Of a stretch of 64,000 nt of DNA, positions 50,001 to 61,325 are shown one piece after another. Where the stretch lies: positions 355,501 through 419,500 of the forward strand of contig JBAMDO010000043.1 in NCBI GenBank assembly GCA_037074765.1, read 5' to 3'. The first letter of the stretch is position 1; each line of letters begins with the position of its first letter. A program made the translations under genes and the position numbers. Below the pieces are notes generated by a model. The model had not been told where the DNA came from and made no database searches. It was given only the letters and a program-made list of their open reading frames with translations. The DNA is from Mansonella perstans. Lineage: Eukaryota > Nematoda > Chromadorea > Rhabditida > Onchocercidae.

Positions 50001-53000
50001 TGTTCTCTTTATCCTATATGTCACTTAGAACTTTAAGCCATACGATACTGATTTAGGCAATAATGATATAGGTTATAGCTGTTTGTATACAGATCTGTAA
50101 ATCAAATAAAAGGTTATAGAAAATTTGCTCATTTCATACATCTCTTTATAAACTGGAACTTAGAAGCTCGTCGAATTGACAAGAAACAGTTTGCACAATT
50201 TTATAATCCCAATTCACTACACAATTTATAATCCAAATAACTCACTAGCATGAAAGTGTGACCATTTGCTATATAGATTTGAAATATGTACTCGGCACTG
50301 AAAAACAGGTAAAAGTAAAGACCAGTTCCAAGTTTTCTATGCATCAGAAATAAATTATTTCTCCAATAGTGCTATTAGTAAGCTGTTAAATTTATCACTG
50401 TCTGCAAAAAAAAAAAAAAAATCATAGATTTGTACGAAAAATGAATGATAAGTCGTCCAAATGTTAGTATTCACAAAAAAAAAAGTAAGCAAACATAGTC
50501 ATAATTGTAAAAATGAAGAATCAATCACATAAAAAAATTGCCTACGCGTCTAAAGCGGGCCATCTATACTAAAGTTTTTTTGCCTCCCTAAATCATTCCA
50601 TGATAAATTTTGACAAGCTAAGAAATGAGCAAAAGCTTCAATTTAAAAGAGTGAATATTTTTTCTTGATAAATTGATAAGATCATTTGTTACAAATCAGT
50701 TACTCATTCGAATATTTCTCTATAAAACTACGCGATAGTTTTCATATGTGTATTAAAAAACTTTCCCAAAGAATTTGGAAGCCATATGTTAAGGCTATGA
50801 AAAGAGCGGCTTCTACAGCACTTGAGATGAGACAGCCAGTAAAAAGGGAACAATAAGGAATATGTAACTACACGATAGTTTTCATAAGTATTCAAGTGGA
50901 AATTTAAAATCAGCTATTTGCAATGCCTTCAGAGAAAGAAAAATTGCCTTTCCGATTCACGAGTTATGCTAATGCTCAAATTCATTAATAGGTAGATAAG
51001 AATATTATAAAAGTTTCATAAATCATACGCAAGTATGATATGACTTGGAAGAAACTTGAACGTACCTACCAGATATTTCGTCTTAATCTTTATGAGATTA
51101 TCAAGACAAATTTGTTATATTTGCAAGGAGTAGTTAACAAACTTGCTTCATTGATTGTGTACTAGCAGCGGTAACCAAGCAACTTCCCGGTTTTAGAAAC
51201 TGCTAGAAGTACAATGCTTTTTGATACCTTCAATCATTGACACATCGAAACCATTTTATTTTAAATATCTGTAATTTGGTGATTATCGTTTTCAAGTATA
51301 TTGATATCAAACTGTTTAGAAGAGGAAAGAGTGGTAGAATAGAAGCAGCAAGAAAATGGAAGGCAAAAAATTACGAAGGAAATCTTAAAGTAATTAATAT
51401 CAAGTACATAAAAAATTTAAAACTGATAAATTGATCAGAGGGTCCGTGTAACCGTTTTCGGACAGATTTATGTTGTCGAGATCACTACAAATATTGCAAT
51501 ATTGCAAATTTCCCAATTTTAATGTTCTATTAGCAGCATATCTTAAAACCGAGCTATGAAGACCGCTGATAAATCACCGGAAGCAAAATGTGCCTTTTTC
51601 CAATGCAAACAACAATTAGTTATTACAGTGAACCACTGCTTATTAATTACTCAGTTCTGCTTATTAATTATATGCTTGCAAAAGATTTGCGAAATTTCAG
51701 AGAAATCAATTTTTGATTTCAATCAAATGACGCTTCCTCATCTATGATATCCTAAATTTAAAATAACACCGGCTTTTTTTTTCCCTCCCCCCAATATTTC
51801 CTGTATTAATTTCGGGTGGCTGAACGGCTGAAAAGACTTTCCTCACAGCTTATTTTACGAAGACATTGCCTGTTCAGAAAATCAAGTATAGCAAGCTTAT
51901 CTGCCAAATCAAAGTTATAATAATGGACCGACGAAACTGAATTCGATTTTAAAAACGTATCCTGGAATTTCTAATTGTGGCTATCCATGAAATTCGTAAT
52001 TCATAGTAATTAGTGAAATTTCATTAATATAATAGACTTTGGCCTTTTCCATCATCAAAACTTTCAGCCCCTTTCAGTTTCACACTGTTCCCAAGTTCAA
52101 ATAGTTCAAACTTCTTGAACAGTAAAACTTTAAAACTAAATTGGTTTTTTCTTTAATAATACAACATCTACGAATATCCACGACTGTTCCTTTTCAGCCG
52201 CACATGTCACATTTGATATAAGCAATTCCGTCGAGAAATAAAAAACTTCCCGTTGCTATATTCTTAATGAGACTGTTAGCGGTCTGTGGGTCCACCTTAT
52301 TATTGTTCTTTAAAAACTGTAATAACAGAATCTTTCTCATCATCTTTAAATTTTACGAGTTTGCATGGTAGAAAAATATGCACCAGTTCAGATGATATTT
52401 TGTTCCTTCTTCGGTTAATTAATTCTGTGATATTAATTCATGGCTAGCAGAAGAAAGCACATTTGTATAATTCACACACCAGCTTGAATTTCGAAAGATA
52501 AATCCATCATATTCTGCCGCTTATAAATCATTGAATGACTTCTGTTCCTACACAGTTGTCGTCTCACAATACAAAACACTGCAAAGACTAATTTCTTACG
52601 CAGTAAGTATTTGTTCAAAATTATCTCCAGCTTATTTAAATGTTTGGAGATTCAACTTCTTGACATGTTTGATGAGAACTATCGAAAGCTTAACTAGCCA
52701 TTGACATAGAAATGGCCTGACAGCTGATAAACTGAAAGCCTTGCAGTAGACGTAAAGCCGTGCGTGACATACAATTAAAGCGATGATGGAAAAATGTGGA
52801 TGATGATTCAACTGAGCAAAAGAAAAACAACGAAGCTGTGAATTAGTGAGTGCCAATGTTTTCACTGAAACTTGTATTCTATTTTCTTCAGTATATCTGT
52901 TGACAAAATTTCTACATTGCTGAACAGAACTGTTGCACAAGTTGTAATTCATATTGCTTAAGCTCCATGTAATAATATACGTAGCTTGTGGAATCATTAG

Positions 53001-53150
53001 CAATCAGTCTAACAACTGATCGTCTATAACAATGATCGCTGATTACAGAATTTCAAGTTGTGTGAAGGTATCGTTTGTTCCGAATAACGCACGTACGCTT
53101 GGTAAATAATTATACACATAATGATGGATTTCTTAGAAACTAATTAATTT
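47060..53150. other. Gene-poor region, no supported gene
   Basis: About 6 kb, very AT-rich with many A/T homopolymers (near 47116, 48720, 49932-49959, 50406). Upstream exons of the 46-kb gene may lie in the first part. Minor imperfect repeats: ccgattaaaagaaatataca / ctgattaaaaagaatataca near 47712 and 47738, and ctacgcgatagttttcata / ctacacgatagttttcata near 50728 and 50869. The 123-codon minus frame at 52632-53003 shows no recognisable protein. Confidence 0.4.
49932..49959. repeat. Poly(T) run, 28 bases
   Basis: Uninterrupted homopolymer in intergenic DNA. Confidence 0.9.
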
Positions 53151-53160
53151 GTTCGGTAAG

Positions 53161-53264
53161 CGTTATTATTGTTATTATTATCACTATTATTATTATTAAT
53201 TATCATTATTAATTATTAACTAATATTACTAATTATTATCATTATTTATTATTATTATATCGCA
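53161..53264. repeat. ATT-type microsatellite
   Basis: Degenerate (ATT)n/(TTA)n tract interspersed with atc units, about 100 bp, immediately before the minisatellite cluster. Confidence 0.85.
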
Positions 53265-53413
53265 GAAAAGAGTGGGCTCCAAATGAATTAGCAAGGAAGT
53301 GACGCGACAATCTGCCGAATTAAATCTCACTAGGAGTTCTAATGGCCTAAAGGGGCATAAGTTGTAGTACAGTAGAGGTAAGGAAACTTTTCTTTTTGTT
53401 TAAAAAACTTTCG

Positions 53414-53447
<34 letters not shown>

Positions 53448-53551
53448 GTTTCTATATTTTTAAAGTGTTAGTTTATTTTTTAGAATAAAGAATTGTAAAT
53501 TCTTAGGATATTTTATCTTGTTTGTTTTTTATTATATTGATATTTTCATTA

Positions 53552-53683
53552 TAATTATTTTTATTCAATAGTCAAAGTGACCAGCGATTATTTTTATTCA
53601 ATAGACAAAGTGACCAGCGATTATTTTTATTCAATAGACAAAGTGACCAGCGATTATTTTTATTCAATAGACAAAGTGACCAG
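53552..53683. repeat. 33-bp minisatellite, 4 copies
   Basis: Four head-to-tail copies at 53552-53584, 53585-53617, 53618-53650 and 53651-53683. Copies 2-4 are identical, beginning cgattatttttattcaatag and ending acaaagtgaccag; copy 1 differs at three positions. Confidence 0.95.
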
Positions 53684-54026
53684 AGTAAATATGTTGACCA
53701 AATGATTGCTATCACATACTAAACAGCCAGTTAATTACTGGGCAAATTAATTTGCAATCCTCATTTTACAAGATTCACAATAATCATTACTATCACTGTT
53801 TCGACCAGGTGAGAGCTATGCTAACATCATTCACTCTTCTTCCTGCCATCTTCGTCTTCCATTCTCTTTCGTCGCTGTTATATTTAGTTCAGTCGGTGGT
53901 TCATCTTTACATTCCATCCGCTCGGTAAAGAATGCTGATTGCTCTCCTGATGTAAAAAAAAAAAAAGAAAAACCATTGTTCTAGCTAAACCATTTTTATT
54001 GTCCAATATTCCGGGAAAGGTAAGTA

Positions 54027-54110
54027 TCGAGAAAAGGGCAATCACTAAAGTCTCGAGAAAAGGACAATCTACCAAAGTCTCGAGAAAAGGGCAATCACCA
54101 AAGTCTCGAG
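54027..54110. repeat. 26-27 bp minisatellite, about 3.3 copies
   Basis: Units of the type tctcgagaaaagggcaatca followed by ccaaag, at 54027-54050 (partial first unit), 54051-54077, 54078-54103 and a truncated copy to 54110. Each full unit contains the palindrome CTCGAG. Confidence 0.9.
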
Positions 54111-55439
54111 AATTAGTTTTTTTTTTGAACTTTTTACCAAGCGATTTGACCATAAAGATTTGGTATATTTTTATCGAAAACCCTTTAATGTTGTCTATGT
54201 TGTCTAAGATGCGATTCTTTTAACTTGAATTATTGGTAAAATTTTTGTGCAGTTTTGGATTCTTGATTATCTAAATTTTCATAAGAATTAAATTGAGTGA
54301 CAGAGTATCAGATGGTATATTTTGTCACAGTTATCGAGAATTATTTTTAAGATAGTGTTGCTGTACTACTGACAATAACTAACTATTCGTTGAATAACAG
54401 TTCTAAACTAAAATTTCAAGTAAACAACTTCATCATCCTTTTCATTAATAATCCATTGTAACTTTTCCGAATTCATTCAGTTATCTCGAAAATATAATTT
54501 TGTTATCAGGCCTTGTGTTTAATGTTATGTTTATTTTAAGTAAACAAATAGCATAGTTTGTCACAAATAACAAACATTCTCACTACTTAAACTGTCCCTT
54601 TTGTATTTCAATTGATGTTTGTCTTTTTACAACGAAATTTTAAAATGGAATTCATCCGACTTGTTTATCTGTCTGCGGAATTGTTAGCATCTATAAGAAG
54701 CTTTTTAAACAAAAACAAATCATTTTTTTTTTGGAACAGTAATGTTTTTTTTTCGGACGGTCTCATAAACAAACTACAACTGGACCACTGCAAATATGTC
54801 AACAGTGTTTAGGCAAACTTTATGGAACATTCTTGGAGAAAGAGCCATAGCCAACCAGTTCCTTCTTTAAATACAGCAATAATAGGCTTTTTTTCTTGAA
54901 AGAATTATAACTGCGATACAAAGTTTTTTCTTATTATTAGTATTTCTTTTCCAAATGAATTAATATCTTCGAGACGAAAAAAAAAAGTATTAGTTATATG
55001 CCTTAGAATAACTATCAAAGAATATCCCAAAAAAGTTTTACATTTTATACTTCAACACTACCATTAGTACTATAAATTTTTGTAAGGATATGGTTTAAAG
55101 TCAAATGTTCCTTGATATGAACATAATTAAGCTCATTTAAGACGTTATAACTTTTTCAGAACAGAAATTCGGCAACATTCATTATGTTTTTATTAAGTAG
55201 TTACTGTGAAATAAACATAGACATTGGCTTTTGTATGCTTACACAGTGAATCTTTAAATGAATTTCACATTCAACTACACAGTCAATTGCTTTTTTGATT
55301 CTGTTTATGTTAACATTTATTTAAGTTTGGTTTCTTGCAGGTTTTCAAATCTTTTCACTATTTTTTCCAAATAATTTTGGACTTACAATTTCGTATCATA
55401 TTAAATCTGCTGAAGTCTAAATACATCGAGCTATTCTTG
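54111..55439. other. Upstream region of TBCK
   Basis: AT-rich DNA before the TBCK start codon. A TTTCTTGCAG acceptor at about 55330-55340 precedes a frame open into the TBCK start and could be a spliced-leader or 5' UTR acceptor. A separate 66-codon plus frame at 54612-54812 has no recognisable domain. Confidence 0.4.
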
Positions 55440-56339
55440 ATGATGTTAGAAGCAAATATACGTCTTTTGGGATCAGCAGAATTCGGCGTTACAGCTATAA
55501 TTGGTGATGACTTATCACCACATATTGCAACAACAAGCGGTTTTTCGGCAACATCAGCAGCTGCGCATATGTTGGGAGGATTTTCAAAACTTATATCGTT
55601 GAATCATCCCCATCTTTGCAAGTACCTCGAGTTTGTTCGATCAGCTATTCGTATGTTATGCATAGTTCTCACTAAATTTTCTTATTTCAACTTTTAACAG
55701 TTTTCAAAATCTTATTTTAGTTGAAGAATGGCAGAAACTGAGCCCAATTTTTGAGATTTTTAGTAAAAGAACTTGAAACTTTCTTTTGTTGGTTGCCCCA
55801 GAAGCAGGAGATTAACGTTTGAAAAGTTTGCTGTATAAAGTTTGGACAATAAATCTCGTGTTGCATTTGGAGTATTCGATATTATAGTATTTAACAAGAT
55901 TTGTTGTTTAAAACGAAGACCATTATCGTATGATTTCCACACAGCCTTTTTTGTTGTAAGGATCTACCATTTTCTACTTTTTTTATAAAGATTTGATGGT
56001 TTTAGTTGGAAATGCAGGTTTCGTGATTTCGGAGCATTATTCATGGTCAGCCGTTGAAGAATTGAAGAAGTGTAGAAAGTAAGTTATTTCTTATCATTTG
56101 TCGATTCTCAAATGTCATTGATAACTTAATTTTTCATTAGTTGGACTTTTAGGAGTATGAATCATTTTCTTGTCTCTAATATTACATAACACTGATCTAT
56201 ACGACAACTGGTACTTATGCACACAAGGTTTTATAGTAGTTTTGGTAATTCGTCCGTACAATTCGAAGTGAAATTCTGCAGTTTGTTTCACATGGGATTT
56301 CATATAAAACGCTGTTTTTGCGTAAATCAGATGTTCATT

Positions 56340-56373
<34 letters not shown>

Positions 56374-59300
56374 ATTAGCTATCGGGAAGCGAGAATCAGA
56401 AAGTATAGATTTAGCTGAGGGTAAAATGAGATTGAATACGGAAACTTGGTTCCAGTAATTGCAACGTAGTACTACTTTTATGTAATTTAATCACAATGTC
56501 CTTAGAAAGCAAAAGTATCATATTAAACGAAAAATGATTTCCATTTTTCGTTTAGCTTGCTTTGCATTTTTCGTTTGACTTAGCAGTGTTATTGATGCGA
56601 AGCGTCTTGTAAATTGTAAAATCTTGTAAAATAAAAGTATTACATGAATGTCTCAATAGAAATATCATGGAAGTTCGAAGTTTTAGTTTGGATGTGGCGC
56701 GAATCGTATCTTTGTTACAATCAATTTTGTCAGCTTTTACGTATTTGCATTCTCGGCATATCATTATTGGCAACTTCAGTTTAAATTCAGTCCTTCTATC
56801 ATCTCAGGTAACAATAAATGCAACATTATGACAACATTATATACTGTTATGTTGCAGAATTTAGTTCGGTTAACTCAGTATGGTTTGCACTGTATCAGTA
56901 GCAGTAGAAGAGATTTAGAGTATTGTATTTCTTCTTCTCGGCACCTTCCACCGGAACGTTTTTTGCAAGCCGAAATTAGAAATGGTTACATTTGTCGAGC
57001 TGGAGATATCTGGTCACTTGGGATTGCCGTTCTTGAGCTTTCAATCGTAAGTGATTTTTTTTTTAATCAAGCACAATTTACCTCATGAGGTGCTTTTTCA
57101 GTTGCCGTTATTACTATTTTAAAACGACATCTGACGAGTCATGTTTCGTTTCGAGTAGGCATTTTATTCGCATAAGTTTCATTTTTCTTCATTGCACATT
57201 TATCATATTTTATAGATAGCAATCATTTTTACTTTCACTGAATCATTTTTATCCTTTTATATGTATGAGTTGTCGTATTTCTTATAAAACACAGCATTTG
57301 CAGGGTTGTCTTCTCTGTGAAATTTGGTCGTCGAAGCAATTTTATTCCACACTAGCTGTTCTAATCAGAAGAAGTATTTTCTTGCAATTCATGCATATTC
57401 GTTTGCATTTTTAGATCTTCAGTTCTTTAGTATTTTTTTAACGATTATTTGCCAGTTTCATTTTCTTATAGAAATTAGTTTAAACTTCTGTTTATTGAGC
57501 CGAAGGAACAGTAGTGAAGCAACAGTAAATCAAGCTTAAATATTTTCTAGATTGATTGGGAATGTGGTCACCTAACTTAGGCAATTATTAAATAATATAA
57601 ACGCATGAGCTTATCGAGCTGTTTGTACAATTTGCTATTAGTTTATTTCGCGTAAAAAAGTACGGTTAAATTGAATTAAGCTCTAGATTTATGCGTCGAA
57701 CTTTGCAGCTGTTGAGGTTCTTGTTTTTAATTGGTGCGATATCAGTTTTTATTAGTGTTTTTAATTTTTTAAGAACGAAGTGGCTCAATTTTGTGGTTAC
57801 TGTTAGCTGAAATTCGGCAGAAGAAACCAAGCATTCATATTACGTCAAACAGCACAATTATGGCGGTCCTTGAGAAGATGCTATGTATCCTTCCATCGCA
57901 GCGACCTACTGCCAAGGAGTTACTATCTGTAAGTACTTCTAGCGTGCACTCAGTTATTCATAAATTTATTACTTCTATGAAATTGTATTCATTAACTTAA
58001 CAAAATTTCATAGATAATCAACGATGCAAGTAATAGACACTCAAATGTAAACGGGGAATATAGTTTGTATGATAGTGAAAACGATGAAAACAGTTTGGGG
58101 GAATGTATTGAACATATGAAAGGTTTGTTCATTTATGTATTATTTACAGTAACTTTTAGAAATAATTGTTCATATATGCTACTGTAAATTACAATTTCCA
58201 GAAAATATTTTTCAGAGTCATTAGAAGATGAAGCTACAAAGGCAACTCAAAATTTACCAATTAACGAAGCATTTTTTTTATGGAAGTTATGTGGGAGCAG
58301 CATTGAGACTATTCTTATTAATCATGACATGATTAAAGCAAATCCACCGGTCCTTGCTTTACCATAGTTCGTTTCAACATTATAATTCTAACATTATAAT
58401 TCATAAATGGCATTTTTTTTTTTTTTTTATTTGTTGTGTTAGTGTTTTTTTATACTTTTCAGTTTAGTTGATGGCGATTGCTTCATGTATGGCAATGCTC
58501 ATATAATGAAGTATGATATTACGTCCGATGTTTTCATACTTCCATCAAATAATTTTCGCGACGTAAGTTTTAGATAAGAAAGACCTTGAGAATAATTATA
58601 TTGATTTCATCATTAAGAATTTGATTCTAGCTGACATCTGCATTAATGAAAATTTTAGCGGATGAAGTCCCTTAACGAAAGCAAATTTCTCATTTCATTT
58701 GAAATGGAGGAAAAGATACGGGAGATTTACGATTTATCGTTAATGGTGAAAGAAAAAGACATTGAATACCAGGTCTGAATTCTTGAATAACAATACCAAG
58801 CTTTGAGATTGAAATGTTTTTTTTTTTTTTTTTAAAGGAAATATCACTTTTTATATCATTTCCTCTATCATGGATTGCACATTTCAGGGTCGACGGATGC
58901 TTTTTTTTCGTCGTTTACTTTCAAGCTATCCCTTCAAAAAGTCACTTCTGTTTTGCGAGTGCTGTCATGACATTCCTCCCCTCTATAGAGCTAATCTGTG
59001 GAGTGCATTGCTTAATATATATTGGGATGTTGAGAAACGTTTCATGGCAGTTGATACGTTCTCTCCCCAAACTTCTGATCGGCAGTTATTAGTCGATATT
59101 CCTCGGTGTCACCAGGTTCTTTGTTTCAAAAGATAATTACAAGAAATTGCGAGGCTTCTTGTTTAGGAAAATAACAAAAACAAAAAAAACAGTTGTTTTC
59201 GGTATCCGTTTATTGTATGCGATTCAATTAATTTCCACAAAAGTTTCCTTGCATTATAAATAATATGTTTGGTCCTGATATGAGGAACAAAAACGAATTT

Positions 59301-61325
59301 TTTTCCTATTAAAATTGGGAAAACTGTCATGTGCGCTGTAATTTATTATTTATTTTTCTAATTTATGGTTGTGAACAGAATTTCTCCACATTTGCATGAA
59401 CCTGACAGCATGATTTCCTCTCATTATTAATATGACGCGTCTTTTGAAAGGTACAATTTAATTTTTAAGTATGACGATTTGATGGCTTCATCCAGTGCGC
59501 ATTGCAAGCTGAAACGTCTTTTGAAGGCATGGCTTCTTTTACATAAAAATTACGTTTATTGGCAAGGTTTGGATTCTCTAGCGGCACCATTTCTTGTTCT
59601 CAACTTCACTCATTTGGGTATCAATTTTCATTCAAAGAATGGATTTGGTAATGGAGATAGTTATTCATTAACAGTATTGTATTGGGCGGTTTAACTCTAG
59701 TTCTACATTTTATTCTGATCAAATAATGTGTTGACTTATGCGACTTTCAGCTAATGCATATTCCTGTCTAGAATCGTTTATCAGCTTGTATTTGCATGAT
59801 TTTTTCCTGCGAGACAATTCATCTGTCGTACAAGGTTAGAATGTTTATTTTTTGATATTAAACTGTGGTATGATCGAGTTCATTTGCGATATGATCGAGT
59901 TCATTTGTAGAATATTTGGCGGTTTTTTTTCATCTTTTGGCCTTCATCGATGCTGCGTTATATACGCATCTCTCCACTATGGATTTCCGTCCTGAGTTAT
60001 TCGCTATTCCATGGTTTCTCACCTGTTTCGCCCATATATTGCCTCTTCACAAGTTATTCTATGTACAGTTGTTTGAATGCATAAACATTATTCAGATTTT
60101 TTTATACAGTACTATTCGTAACTAAGTCAACAGTAAATTTCAAACGAATCCCATTGCTAGTGAGTGTAATATTGGTAGTTAAATCAGTACACGTTTAAAT
60201 TTTATTTGCAACATGTTTAATAAGAATTGTTTTCTTCCTACATTGACAACTTTATTTTACTCCATTTTTTATTAGGTTTGGGATGTTTTGCTATTATCGG
60301 ATTCATCTTTTCCACTGTTTGTTGGACTTGCAATTATGAAACAATTGCGGGCTGGACTTATTACTACGCAATTCAATGATGCAATTTTACTTTTTTCAGA
60401 TCTTCCAGGTTTGTTTTATCCTAAGTTATGAGATAGTTATTGATGTATCCTCTAATTTTCATATGTGTTTATTACCAGATCTAAATATGGAACGTTTGGT
60501 GCAATGTTCACTGAATTACTACAATAATGTGCCAGCATCATGTACGTTCAGACAATACGCATCTAAACATGTACGAGAAGAATATGCAATGAGGCATTAT
60601 ACTGTAGCTGAGTTGAATGAATTTTGTTGTCCACGAATATCAGTTACTGATATCATTCGTCTCACTGAACATTCTTCACTACTTGTTGTCGATGTCCGCC
60701 CACAATACGAGTAGGGTCTATACGTTTGATATATTTTTTTCATTGTGTTAATCTGAATTCATGAGTGTGTGTTTCTGAATGTTTTGGAACTTTTAGGTAT
60801 TCTCGCGGTGCTATTGTAGGCAGTGTGAATTTGCCTCCATATGGTGAGGAGGATACATTAGATACTATTAAAACAGCATTAATGAATGCGCAGTCAGCAG
60901 AGCATGTCGTCGTTATCGTTGATAATGAACATTTACAAAGGGCTAAAAAGGTTGCATATATCTTTTATTATTTGGTTGTATTATCAGTCTTTAAAAAAAT
61001 ATATTCAAGACAATGAAGCCTGAAGGATATATTTATTGACTGTTGAAACGTTATCACTTAGATCATTACCATTTCTTTTATTCATGTATAGAAAAACTTC
61101 CAAAATGACCATAGATATGCGATGTTCATGCCAGTAAATATCAGAAACTACCAGTGTTATCACGCTCATTAAAGCTCATTACGAGATTTAAACAAAACTA
61201 ATTTATGTACTATTATGCAGATATCAAAGTTATGTGTGTTGGAAGGATACAATCGTGTATGTGTTCTGGATGGTGGTGTCCAGAAAGTTCGTTCTATGCA
61301 CGATATCTTTTGCATACCTGCTTGA
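55440..61325 (+). CDS. TBCK: TBCK orthologue: pseudokinase, TBC and rhodanese-like protein, complete, 18 exons
   Basis: Exons: 55440-55650, 56006-56078, 56687-56807, 56858-57046, 57304-57400, 57774-57928, 58014-58122, 58216-58366, 58463-58562, 58659-58772, 58888-59115, 59470-59617, 59751-59834, 59911-60062, 60276-60408, 60479-60710, 60797-60950, 61221-61325. All phases agree; 851 aa (human 893). Kinase-like domain about 1-240: HRD is replaced by HIIIGN (119-124), DFG by QYG (142-144), with PPER and GDIWSLG kept, so a pseudokinase. TBC domain about 440-680: VDIPRCHQ (R513) and YVYWQGLDS (Q548) supply both GAP fingers; LFAIPWFLTCFAHILPLHK and VWDVLLLSDSSFP follow. Rhodanese-like domain from about 755 (LLVVDVRPQYE, GSVNLPP) ends VCVLDGGVQK and lacks a catalytic Cys. 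Known role: subunit of the endosomal FERRY complex with Rab5-linked mRNA/endosome transport; also linked to mTOR signalling. The start may be either of two adjacent ATGs. Confidence 0.97.
56342..56371. repeat. Poly(T) run, 30 bases, in TBCK intron
   Basis: Homopolymer within the intron between exons 2 and 3 of the TBCK gene. Confidence 0.9.
56525..56576. repeat. Perfect 12-bp hairpin plus third arm copy, TBCK intron
   Basis: aaacgaaaaatg (56525-56536), loop atttc, catttttcgttt (56542-56553), followed by another catttttcgttt at 56565-56576. Located in the TBCK intron between exons 2 and 3. Confidence 0.85.
59869..59910. repeat. 21-bp tandem duplication at a TBCK splice acceptor
   Basis: Two adjacent copies of tatgatcgagttcatttg plus three bases (cga, then tag). 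The second copy ends in the TAG acceptor of exon 14, so the duplication spans the likely branch and acceptor region. Confidence 0.85.

Noticed and set aside
53552..53683. CRISPR-like array
   Set aside because: The 33-bp units are directly adjacent with no spacers, and the DNA is eukaryotic.
53884..54153. Minus ORF with repeated DCPFLETLV peptide
   Set aside because: The peptide repeat is a translation of the 26-27 bp minisatellite, not evidence of a repeat protein.
58814..59092. 92-codon plus ORF
   Set aside because: Wrong frame across TBCK exon 11; the correct frame gives the VDIPRCHQ block.
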